A DNA stretch of 5,488 bases from Thermoplasmata archaeon (lineage in GTDB: Archaea; Thermoplasmatota; Thermoplasmata; Lutacidiplasmatales; UBA184). The position numbers and the translations under genes are program-made. Where the stretch lies: assembly GCA_030042955.1 (NCBI GenBank), contig JASHYQ010000157.1, positions 1 to 5,488 of the forward strand, written 5' to 3'. Each line of letters starts with the position of its first letter. The first letter of the stretch is position 1. The notes under the pieces were generated by a model, which had not been told where the DNA came from, did no database searches, and was given only the letters and a program-made list of their open reading frames with translations. Below are positions 1-5,090 of the stretch, piece after piece.

Positions 1-1359
1 GAGACCCGCATCAACTGCGCCCACGATTCGGAGGCCGAGTGGGCCCGTATGGTCGTCAACGTCCGACGGGCCGAGCGCGAGCTCGCCCGAACGTGCCGGG
101 TCGAGATGGACCTCGCGGGACCGAAGCTCCGCACGGGGACGTTGCCCCAGGGGCCGGCGGTCGTGAAGCTCCGGCCGCATCGCGACGACTTCGGCCGCCT
201 GCTCCGGCCGGGGCGGGTCTGGCTGACGCCCACCGAGCGACCGGAGCCAGCGCCCGCCGGAATGGAGGGGGAGCTGCGCGTGAGGGGAGCCTGGCTCGTC
301 GCGCTCCCGGTCCCGGGGCCCGTCCAGCTCTCCGACGCGCGGGGCGCGGACCGTCGCTGGAAGGTGGTCCGGCGTCGGGGGAACTCGTGCGAGGTCGAGA
401 TCGAGGACACGGCCTACGTCTCCGAGTCGACGGTGCTCTGGGCGAAGCGCCGGGGCGGTCAGCGCCTCTCCTCCCCCGTAGGCCCCCTCCCGCACCGGGA
501 GTCGTTCCTTCGGCTCCAGGTAGGGGACCGGCTCCTCGTCGTTCCCGCCGACGACCACCCTCCGCGTTCGGATGCTCCCGGGAGCCTGCCCGAAATCCCC
601 TGCACGCTTCCGGAGATACTGTCGGCCGCCCAGCCCGGCCACCGGATCTGGTTCGACGACGGAAAGATCGGGGGTGTGGTCGAGCGGGTGGGTCCGGAGG
701 GCCTTCGCGTCCGGATCACGCAGGCGCGGGAGGGAGGGGCGCGGCTCCGCGCCGATCGAGGCATCAACCTACCCGACTCCGACATCCAGGTCTCCCCCCT
801 GACCGACGAGGACCGACGCCACCTCCGGTTCATCGCGGACCATGCTGACCTGGTCGGCTACTCGTTCGTCCGCTCGGCGGGAGATTTCCTCCTCCTCCGC
901 CAGGCGCTCGAGGAGCTCGGGAACCGGCGGCTCGGGGTGATCCTCAAGATCGAGACGCGGGCCGCGTTCGAGGAGCTTCCTGCCATCCTGCTGGAAGCGC
1001 TCCGGGGCCCGCCGACGGGCGTGATGATCGCCCGGGGGGACCTTGCCGTCGAGGTCGGCTACGAGCGGCTCGCCGAGCTCCAGGAGGAGATCCTCTGGCT
1101 CTGCGAGGCCGCCCACGTCCCGGTCATCTGGGCGACGGAGGTGCTCGCCGGCCTCGCCAAGACCGGCATGCCCACCCGCTCGGAGGTCACGGACGCCGCC
1201 ATGGGCGAGCGAGCGGAGTGCGTCATGCTCAACAAGGGCCCCCACATCGTCGAGGCGGTCCAGGCGCTCGACAACATCCTCCGGCGGATGGAGGCCCACC
1301 AGGACAAGAAGAGCGCGCGGCTGCGGCATCTCGCCGTGGCCGACCGGTTCCTGCGCTAG
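1..1359 (+). CDS. pyk: Pyruvate kinase, divergent form (5' end cut by window edge)
   Basis: Pyruvate kinase converts phosphoenolpyruvate and ADP to pyruvate and ATP in the cytoplasm, the last step of glycolysis. The reading frame is open from base 1, so the true start lies outside; 452 residues are visible. Numbering from the first visible codon, these family motifs appear in order: RINCAHD (3-9, matching the classical RxNxSH motif with Ser replaced by Ala), MDLAGPKLRTG (36-46), FDDGK (218-222), LKIE (catalytic Lys316, metal ligand Glu318), ARGD (metal ligand Asp347), ATE (378-380, equivalent of ATQ) and PTR (391-393). The stretch between about 47 and 215 is longer than the normal B domain, and the usual C-terminal regulatory domain is missing: the protein ends about 40 residues after CVMLNKG (407-413). 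This matches a long, alternative pyruvate kinase type known in bacteria. The catalytic residues suggest an active enzyme, probably without classical allosteric control. It stands alone and converges on the membrane-protein gene. Confidence 0.88.
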   Translation, partial: ETRINCAHDSEAEWARMVVNVRRAERELARTCRVEMDLAGPKLRTGTLPQGPAVVKLRPHRDDFGRLLRPGRVWLTPTERPEPAPAGMEGELRVRGAWLVALPVPGPVQLSDARGADRRWKVVRRRGNSCEVEIEDTAYVSESTVLWAKRRGGQRLSSPVGPLPHRESFLRLQVGDRLLVVPADDHPPRSDAPGSLPEIPCTLPEILSAAQPGHRIWFDDGKIGGVVERVGPEGLRVRITQAREGGARLRADRGINLPDSDIQVSPLTDEDRRHLRFIADHADLVGYSFVRSAGDFLLLRQALEELGNRRLGVILKIETRAAFEELPAILLEALRGPPTGVMIARGDLAVEVGYERLAELQEEILWLCEAAHVPVIWATEVLAGLAKTGMPTRSEVTDAAMGERAECVMLNKGPHIVEAVQALDNILRRMEAHQDKKSARLRHLAVADRFLR

Positions 1360-1384
1360 CCGGGGGCTCGGCGGAACCCCCGGC
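1359..1384 (+). terminator. Hairpin at the pyruvate kinase stop codon
   Basis: A perfect 8-bp stem (GCCGGGGG at 1359-1366, CCCCCGGC at 1377-1384) with a 10-base loop begins at the last base of the TAG stop. Its position directly after the gene and before a convergent gene fits a transcript-end structure. No T-run follows, so it lacks the U-tract of typical archaeal terminators. It could equally be a 3'-end stabilising stem. Confidence 0.4.
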
Positions 1385-1426
1385 CAAGCGGAACAGTGGC
1401 CGTACGGCGGCGCCCACTAACTCCGC

Positions 1427-1475
1427 GGTCCGACCCATAGCGGACTCGCTAGGTGAACCTACGGGGGGTCGGACC
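1427..1475. repeat. Perfect 10-bp inverted repeat with nested small dyads
   Basis: GGTCCGACCC (1427-1436) and GGGTCGGACC (1466-1475) are perfect reverse complements. The 29 bases between them hold two more dyads: AGCG-GACT-CGCT (1439-1450) and TAGGT-GA-ACCTA (1450-1461). Because the arms are nearly palindromic, the same region is also a direct repeat: 1427-1440 and 1467-1480 agree at 12 of 14 bases. This may be a folded 3' RNA shared by the convergent transcripts, or a set of protein-binding sites. No tRNA T-arm or other known RNA signature was seen. Confidence 0.45.
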
Positions 1476-1482
1476 CGTAGAA

Positions 1483-1540
1483 CAGGGCCGCGTCCCCGGC
1501 GAGGATGCCGAGGCTACGCAGAGCCGTCCCGCCGGCCCTG
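1483..1540. repeat. 8-bp inverted repeat enclosing two small hairpins
   Basis: CAGGGCCG (1483-1490) and CGGCCCTG (1533-1540) can pair. Inside lie CGGC-GAGGAT-GCCG (1497-1510) and GGCT-ACGCAG-AGCC (1512-1525), so a three-way junction can be drawn. In DNA this rich in GC, an 8-bp inverted repeat is not rare, and the fold is offered only as possible. It lies 3' of both converging genes. Confidence 0.25.
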
Positions 1541-1569
1541 GCGCGGTACCCCCGGGGGTTGAGGTTCCC

Positions 1570-2256
1570 CTAGGGCCCCAGCCCGCCCAGGTGCCCCCAG
1601 GTGATGTCCTGCCCGTACCAGATCGCGGCGATCCCGGCGAGCACGACCACCACGAGGAAGAGGAAGATGAGCACCGTCCACATCCGGGGGTACGCCGGGG
1701 TCGCGGAGGAAGCGAGGGGACCGGCGTTGGGGTTCTGGGGTCCGATCACGAACCAGTCCACGAACAGCGTCGCGCCGTAGGAGGCCAGCGCCATGACGCC
1801 CCACACCAAGAACAGGAGGAACGTTTCGAGGTGGTCCAGCGTGAGGTTGTTCTGGAATCCAAGGTATCCGTAGTAAATCACTCCGCCGCCACAGGCTACG
1901 GCCATGACCCCGATGAAGTGGGTGGGGAGCTTGGCCCAGACCGCAGTTCCAAATGCGACGAGCAGGAGGGAGAGCAAGATGAGCGGGTCGAAGAAGAAGA
2001 CGTTGTAGACCGTGAGCGCTCCCCCGGGGGTCTGGATCGTGAGGGGCCAGGTGAACTCACCCCAGATCGCGAACATCCCGATGAGACCCCCCAGCAGTGC
2101 CAAAACGAACCCACCCTCGCGAAGCTGGGTGTAAGCCCGAGCCGGTTCACTCTTGTACAACGTATGGAACCATACGAGGAATCCGGTGTAGAAAATTACC
2201 ACCGCAACCAACACCAACAGGTCGACGATGACGCTCAGGTCGTCGATGAACCCCAT
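1570..2256 (-). CDS. Six-helix integral membrane protein, DUF981-like
   Basis: The function is unknown. The protein has 228 residues from ATG at 2256. I see six hydrophobic segments, near residues 8-30, 49-68, 88-107, 113-133, 144-171 and 193-214, and no signal peptide separate from the first helix. The segment YNVFFFDPLILLSLLLVAFG (84-103), with a Gly-rich turn before it, resembles the archaeal DUF981 membrane family of Thermoplasmata and Sulfolobales; this is from memory and moderately sure. Polar residues at membrane edges (His31, Glu67, Asp90, His113, Asp167) could be functional. An in-frame TTG at 2271 would add five residues (MDGRR), but it overlaps an 18-bp dyad, so ATG 2256 is preferred. 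The 5' third uses more A/T-ending codons than its neighbours. The gene is single, convergent with pyruvate kinase and divergent from the Fur-like gene, so its neighbours do not point to a role. Confidence 0.8.
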   Translation of the reverse strand: MGFIDDLSVIVDLLVLVAVVIFYTGFLVWFHTLYKSEPARAYTQLREGGFVLALLGGLIGMFAIWGEFTWPLTIQTPGGALTVYNVFFFDPLILLSLLLVAFGTAVWAKLPTHFIGVMAVACGGGVIYYGYLGFQNNLTLDHLETFLLFLVWGVMALASYGATLFVDWFVIGPQNPNAGPLASSATPAYPRMWTVLIFLFLVVVVLAGIAAIWYGQDITWGHLGGLGP

Positions 2257-2268
2257 CCTTCTACCATC

Positions 2269-2286
2269 CAATCTGCGAGCAGATTG
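2269..2286. promoter_or_regulatory. 18-bp perfect dyad, possible operator of the membrane-protein gene
   Basis: CAATCTGC-GA-GCAGATTG is a perfect inverted repeat with 8-bp arms and a 2-base centre, lying 13 bases upstream of ATG 2256. It would overlap the transcription start predicted from the TATA-like element at 2306-2314. A second, smaller dyad, GCAGC-TAT-GCTGC, lies at 2292-2304. The tight spacing suits binding of a dimeric protein better than an RNA hairpin. Confidence 0.4.
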
Positions 2287-2305
2287 CGAGGGCAGCTATG
2301 CTGCA

Positions 2306-2314
2306 CTAGATAGA
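2306..2314 (-). promoter_or_regulatory. TATA-like box of the membrane-protein gene
   Basis: On the minus strand this reads TCTATCTAG, within the AT-richest stretch upstream of the gene. With archaeal spacing of about 26-27 bases, transcription would start near 2283, giving a leader of roughly 27 bases before ATG 2256. It is a weak match to the consensus, and no convincing Shine-Dalgarno sequence precedes the ATG. Confidence 0.35.
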
Positions 2315-2397
2315 CGTTTCGTGCGTTGGGTACGACCTCACCGGCGCGCCGCGAAGAAGCCATCCCCTCCCGGGTCCGTCCCGCGCCCCGACGGATT

Positions 2398-2407
2398 CCT
2401 TAATAGG
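2398..2407 (+). promoter_or_regulatory. TATA box of the Fur-like gene (leaderless type)
   Basis: CCTTAATAGG is an AT-rich island in GC-rich surroundings. Its centre lies about 27 bases before ATG 2430, the distance expected if transcription starts at or next to the A of the start codon. This supports ATG 2430 as the start and suggests the short gene is a real transcription unit. Confidence 0.6.
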
Positions 2408-2429
2408 ATAGGGACGTCGGCCGTCGTGC

Positions 2430-2726
2430 ATGCCGCCCCGTCAAGGCCGAAAAGCTCGCCCTCGCCGCGCGAGGTCGGCCCGCACGCCCAAGCCGGTCGA
2501 GCCGACACCGGGGCAACCGGTCGCCCGGGTCGGGCTCCTAGAGCCTCCCCATTCCCACATCGTCTGCCGGAGCTGTGGGCGAATCTCCCGGCTCGAACTC
2601 CAGGACGCCGAGCGCCAGCTGCTCGTCGCCCTCGCCGCCCAGCACCCCGCCGGCTGGGGCGTCGACGGGATCTCGTTCTCGCTCACCGGATTCTGTGTGC
2701 ACTGCCGTGAGGGACGTCGGACGTAG
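2430..2726 (+). CDS. Fur-family C-terminal (dimerisation/zinc) domain protein lacking the winged helix
   Basis: This 98-residue protein matches only the C-terminal half of Fur-family metalloregulators. Residues 39-93 carry the Fur pattern: His41-x-His43, the zinc pair Cys46-x2-Cys49 followed by GRISRLEL, His72 in the AAQHPAGW segment (where Fur has KHG), and a second zinc pair Cys89-x2-Cys92 after the SLTGF strand. Normal Fur proteins have about 130-150 residues with an N-terminal winged helix of some 80 residues. Here that part is replaced by about 35 residues rich in Arg, Lys and Pro, probably disordered and possibly nucleic-acid binding. The start is fixed by an in-frame TAG at 2409-2411 and a TATA box 27 bases before the ATG. 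No winged helix is encoded upstream in any frame. It probably folds as a zinc-stabilised dimer. It might sense metal, pair with a full Fur protein or bind the next gene's product; none of these is shown. The next gene starts 30 bases after its stop, probably in one transcript. Confidence 0.72.
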   Translation: MPPRQGRKARPRRARSARTPKPVEPTPGQPVARVGLLEPPHSHIVCRSCGRISRLELQDAERQLLVALAAQHPAGWGVDGISFSLTGFCVHCREGRRT

Positions 2727-2739
2727 GTCGCCGGGCCTC

Positions 2740-2746
2740 GGGAGGC
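2740..2746 (+). promoter_or_regulatory. Shine-Dalgarno sequence deciding the GTG start at 2757
   Basis: GGGAGGC lies 10 bases before GTG 2757, and there is no TATA-like sequence in the 30-base gap. This supports the GTG start and translation from a message shared with the upstream Fur-like gene. Confidence 0.5.
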
Positions 2747-2756
2747 ACGGGCCGGC

Positions 2757-3890
2757 GTGAGCGGATTCTTCCTCTCCCCGCGCATCGCTTGGGGAACCGG
2801 GGCGGTTGAGCAACTCAGCGGCCTCGGGATCCGTCGGGCCGTGATGCTGGTCGACCCGGTCGTGGCCCGTCGCGACGGGAGCCGGCGCCTGGTCGAGGAG
2901 CTCCAGAAGTGCGACGCGACCGTCGAGGTCGAGACCGCCAGCGAGCGGGCCCCGTACCTGGACGAGGTCGACCGGCTGTTCGAACGCCTCCGTCCGCACC
3001 CGCCCGACGCGCTCGTGGCCCTTGGCGGGGGGCGGACGATCGACGCGGCGAAGGCCGTCCGGCTTCGGCTCGCGCGCCCCGAGCTCGTGCTGACCGAGCT
3101 GCCCCCGATCCTCGACCTCCCGGCTCCGGCCCTCCTCCTCGTCGCGGCTCCGACAACGAGCGGGAGCGGTGCCGACGCCAGCTGGGCGGCCGACCTCCGG
3201 ACGGGGGACGGGGCCCCGCTCGAACTCGCGCATCGCTCGCTCGTCCCGGACTGGGCCCTCCTCGACCCCGGCCTCGCCGCCTCCCGGCCGCCGGCCGACG
3301 TGATGGACGGCGCGCTCGAGGCGCTCGCGCTCGCGGTCGAGGCCTATCTTTCCGCCTGGGCCAACCCGCTCTCCGACGCCCTCGCGCTGGACGCCGCGAC
3401 GACCGTGGTGCAGCGACTGCCGCACGCGGTGCGCTGGAGCGACGACCCCGAGGCACCGGCCGCCCTCCACTACGCGGCCTCGGCAGCCGGGCTCGCCGCG
3501 TCGAACGCGCAGCGCGGCCTCGCCCACGCCCTCGCCCGAGCCCTCGAGGGTCCCTCCGGCCTCCCCTACGGTCGCCTGCTCGGCCTCCTCCTCCCGTCGG
3601 TCCTCGACTTCGACCACCCGTCGGCGCGGGATCGGATCGAGCGGCTCGCGGACCGCACCCGGGCGCGGGACGAGCGCGGGGAGACGAGCCTCTCCCAGCG
3701 CCTTCACCGGCTGTACCCTCAGCTCCCGTTCCCGGCCTCGGTCCGCGCGGCGGGAGGAGCGGTCGACCGCATCGAGGCCGCCCGACCGACGATCGTCGCC
3801 CAGACGCTCCGCTCGCCGGGGGCGCTCGCGAACCCGCGGGTGCCGACCCCTACGGACGTCGAATCCCTGGTCACGAGCGTGCTCGGCTAG
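2757..3890 (+). CDS. Iron-type (group III) alcohol dehydrogenase homologue with a degraded metal site
   Basis: Group III alcohol dehydrogenases use NAD(P) and an active-site Fe or Zn ion to interconvert alcohols and aldehydes. This 377-residue protein spans the usual family length. Residues 1-175 form the nucleotide-binding half, with GGGRTIDAAK (90-99; family GGGSxxDxAK) and APTTSGSGAD (131-140; family PTTxGTGSE). Residues 180-377 form the helical half, with GALEALALAVEAY (185-197), NPLSDALAL (203-211) and AGLAASNAQRGLAHALARALE (244-264). Aligned to the E. coli FucO ligands Asp196, His200, His263 and His277, the residues here are Glu188, Leu192, His257 and Tyr271; the catalytic-region His267 is Arg261. 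Only one ligand is unchanged, so ordinary metal-dependent dehydrogenase activity is doubtful. It may work without metal, use another chemistry, or be a binding or regulatory protein. Translation starts at GTG 2757 behind GGGAGGC, 30 bases after the Fur-like gene, probably co-transcribed. It converges on phoU. Confidence 0.8.
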   Translation: MSGFFLSPRIAWGTGAVEQLSGLGIRRAVMLVDPVVARRDGSRRLVEELQKCDATVEVETASERAPYLDEVDRLFERLRPHPPDALVALGGGRTIDAAKAVRLRLARPELVLTELPPILDLPAPALLLVAAPTTSGSGADASWAADLRTGDGAPLELAHRSLVPDWALLDPGLAASRPPADVMDGALEALALAVEAYLSAWANPLSDALALDAATTVVQRLPHAVRWSDDPEAPAALHYAASAAGLAASNAQRGLAHALARALEGPSGLPYGRLLGLLLPSVLDFDHPSARDRIERLADRTRARDERGETSLSQRLHRLYPQLPFPASVRAAGGAVDRIEAARPTIVAQTLRSPGALANPRVPTPTDVESLVTSVLG

Positions 3891-3894
3891 CCCC

Positions 3895-3910
3895 GCGTCC
3901 CGCCGGACGC
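3895..3910. terminator. Hairpin between the convergent dehydrogenase-like and phoU genes
   Basis: GCGTCC-CGCC-GGACGC forms a perfect 6-bp stem with a tetraloop in the middle of the 30-base gap between two stop codons, so it could end both transcripts. No T-run flanks it on either strand, which leaves its role open. Confidence 0.35.
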
Positions 3911-3920
3911 TCGGTCGGGC

Positions 3921-4988
3921 CTACGCGGCCGGGATCTTCTCAGCGCGCGGCGACTCGCTCGGGCGCGCGGCCACCTCGACCGCACGGTCGATCGCGATCT
4001 CGGCCAGGTCGCTCGCGTAGAACGCGATCCGCTCGAGGCTCTCGAGGACGTAGGCGAGCCCCACGGCGAGACGGCCCTGCCGCATCGCGATCTCGTGGAG
4101 GAGCTTCTCGCGGTGCCGGGTCAGGTCGTGGGCCGCGTCGATCACCGCGTTCGCCTTCGGGATGTCCCCGCGGTCGAGGCTGTCGAGCGCGTCCGCGACC
4201 GCGGAGGCCGCGCTCGCGCTCATCCGGTCGAGCTCGGCGCCGAGGCGCTCGGGCGTGCGTTCCTTGCCGAGGATCGCCACCGTCCCCGCGATCCGGACAG
4301 CGTGGTCGGCGATTCGCTCGAGGACCCGCGACGCGAGCAGGTACGTCGAGCACTCCGGGAGCGTGAGGTCGATCGTGGCAAGGACCCGCGCGTCGCGCAG
4401 CGCGGTCGTCACCTGCTTCTCGAGGAACCAGTGGAGGCGGTCGACCTCCCAGTCGCGGTCGATGACGTCCTGGGCGATCGAGGCGTCGCGGGCGCGGAAG
4501 GCGGTCATCGCGTCGCTCTGCATCGAACGCACCATCTGATGCATCCGTCGGATGACCGAGGGGATGGGCAACGGGTTCGGCCCGACAACGTCCTGGAGGA
4601 CCACCGACTCGGCCGTCTCCTCGAGGATCTCGGGCCCGATCATCCGCTGCGCAAAGCCCCGCACGACCTCGCGCGTGCGGGGGCTCATCCGGCCCTCGGT
4701 GCGGATGTCGAGGAGCGGGTATCCGGCGATGTACTCGGCCACGAGCCGGCGGAACAGGTGGTCCTGCTCGTCGTCGTTGGAGACCTCCACCGTGCGACGC
4801 TCCGCTTCCCCGCCGGCGGCCGCCTCCGGGAAGACGGTCATCGAACCGTCGGCACGCGGGGTGAAGAACAGCACGTCCCCCGCGCTCAGCCCCCGGGCGA
4901 GCACCCAGTTCTTCGGGAGGGAGACGATGAAGGTGGAGCCCCCGGTCTTTTGAATCCGACGTCCGTGGAACCCTCCGCTGGCCCGCAT
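3921..4988 (-). CDS. phoU: AbrB-PhoU fusion, archaeal phosphate-uptake-type regulator
   Basis: PhoU proteins connect phosphate supply with uptake by Pst-type transporters and with signalling. Archaeal versions carry an N-terminal AbrB-like swapped-hairpin domain that probably binds DNA. This 355-residue protein shows that order. Residues 10-54 are the AbrB part (RRIQKTGGSTFIVSLPKNWV, then GLSAGDVL). Residues about 75-235 and 250-345 are two helical PhoU repeats. The first has the metal-binding signature LERIADHA (Glu224, Asp228). In the second, at LERIAFYASDLAEIA (318-332), the matching Asp is Phe323, so one of the two metal clusters may be missing. The C-terminal tail (342-355) is polar. ATG 4988 is supported by a TATA box 26-27 bases upstream. 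No Shine-Dalgarno sequence is needed if the message is leaderless. No pst transporter gene lies in the window, so its target is unknown. It converges on the dehydrogenase-like gene and diverges from the [2Fe-2S] gene. Confidence 0.88.
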   Translation of the reverse strand: MRASGGFHGRRIQKTGGSTFIVSLPKNWVLARGLSAGDVLFFTPRADGSMTVFPEAAAGGEAERRTVEVSNDDEQDHLFRRLVAEYIAGYPLLDIRTEGRMSPRTREVVRGFAQRMIGPEILEETAESVVLQDVVGPNPLPIPSVIRRMHQMVRSMQSDAMTAFRARDASIAQDVIDRDWEVDRLHWFLEKQVTTALRDARVLATIDLTLPECSTYLLASRVLERIADHAVRIAGTVAILGKERTPERLGAELDRMSASAASAVADALDSLDRGDIPKANAVIDAAHDLTRHREKLLHEIAMRQGRLAVGLAYVLESLERIAFYASDLAEIAIDRAVEVAARPSESPRAEKIPAA

Positions 4989-5010
4989 CGGCGGGCGGAC
5001 CTCCGGCCAT

Positions 5011-5018
5011 CTATATAG
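5011..5018 (-). promoter_or_regulatory. TATA box of phoU (leaderless type)
   Basis: CTATATAG is the best TATA match in the window. Its centre is about 26.5 bases from the A of ATG 4988, so transcription should begin at the start codon. Confidence 0.65.
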
Positions 5019-5062
5019 CCCTCCCTACGCCCGCCTGGCCTACAGAGCTCGGGTCCCTCTCC

Positions 5063-5070
5063 AGTATATC
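5063..5070. promoter_or_regulatory. Second TATA-like element in the phoU/[2Fe-2S] divergent region
   Basis: AGTATATC on the plus strand (GATATACT on the minus strand) is a second AT-rich island. Used rightwards, it would start transcription near 5096, placing the SD-like GGGGGGTGA (5111-5119) inside the leader of the [2Fe-2S] gene. Used leftwards, it would give phoU a leader of about 50 bases. The sequence does not settle the direction. Confidence 0.25.
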
Positions 5071-5090
5071 CTCGGCCTGGCACAAAGACC

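Noticed and set aside
39..848. Overlapping +3 frame of 269 codons inside the pyruvate kinase gene
   Set aside because: Its product is Arg/Pro/Gly-rich and the pyruvate kinase frame explains the region completely.
1548..1559. Perfect palindromes ACCCCCGGGGGT (1548-1559), GCCGTACGGC (1399-1408) and CGGCGCGCCG (2342-2351)
   Set aside because: Short GC-rich palindromes without a loop are expected by chance in this composition and have no clear positional logic.
1360..1569. A tRNA or other known RNA gene in the convergent gap
   Set aside because: I looked on both strands for a T-arm (GGTTCRANNCC) and a matching acceptor stem and found none. The inverted repeats are listed separately as unexplained structure.
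1453..2313. Plus-strand open frame of 286 codons opposite the membrane-protein gene
   Set aside because: The translation is low-complexity Glu/Asp/Gln/Pro-rich with no domain, while the minus strand gives six clean transmembrane helices and a sensible stop. It is a shadow frame of GC-rich DNA.
2228..2429. A missing Fur winged-helix domain upstream of 2430 in another frame
   Set aside because: Upstream frames show no helix-turn-helix-like segment, there is an in-frame stop at 2409, and the region carries a TATA box, so a simple frameshift does not explain the short Fur-like protein.
2538..3707. Minus-strand open frame of 389 codons opposite the Fur-like and dehydrogenase-like genes
   Set aside because: The composition is that of an antisense shadow (Gly/Arg/Glu/Val-rich) and no family is recognisable.
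2909..4366. Plus-strand open frame of 485 codons crossing the dehydrogenase-like gene and phoU
   Set aside because: It is almost entirely Arg/Gly/Pro/Ala, runs across two convergent genes with clear family motifs, and has no start signal.
4095..5018. Plus-strand open frame of 307 codons opposite phoU
   Set aside because: It is rich in Arg, Val, Glu and His from reverse-complemented phoU codons and has no motif. The phoU frame has AbrB and PhoU signatures and a TATA box.
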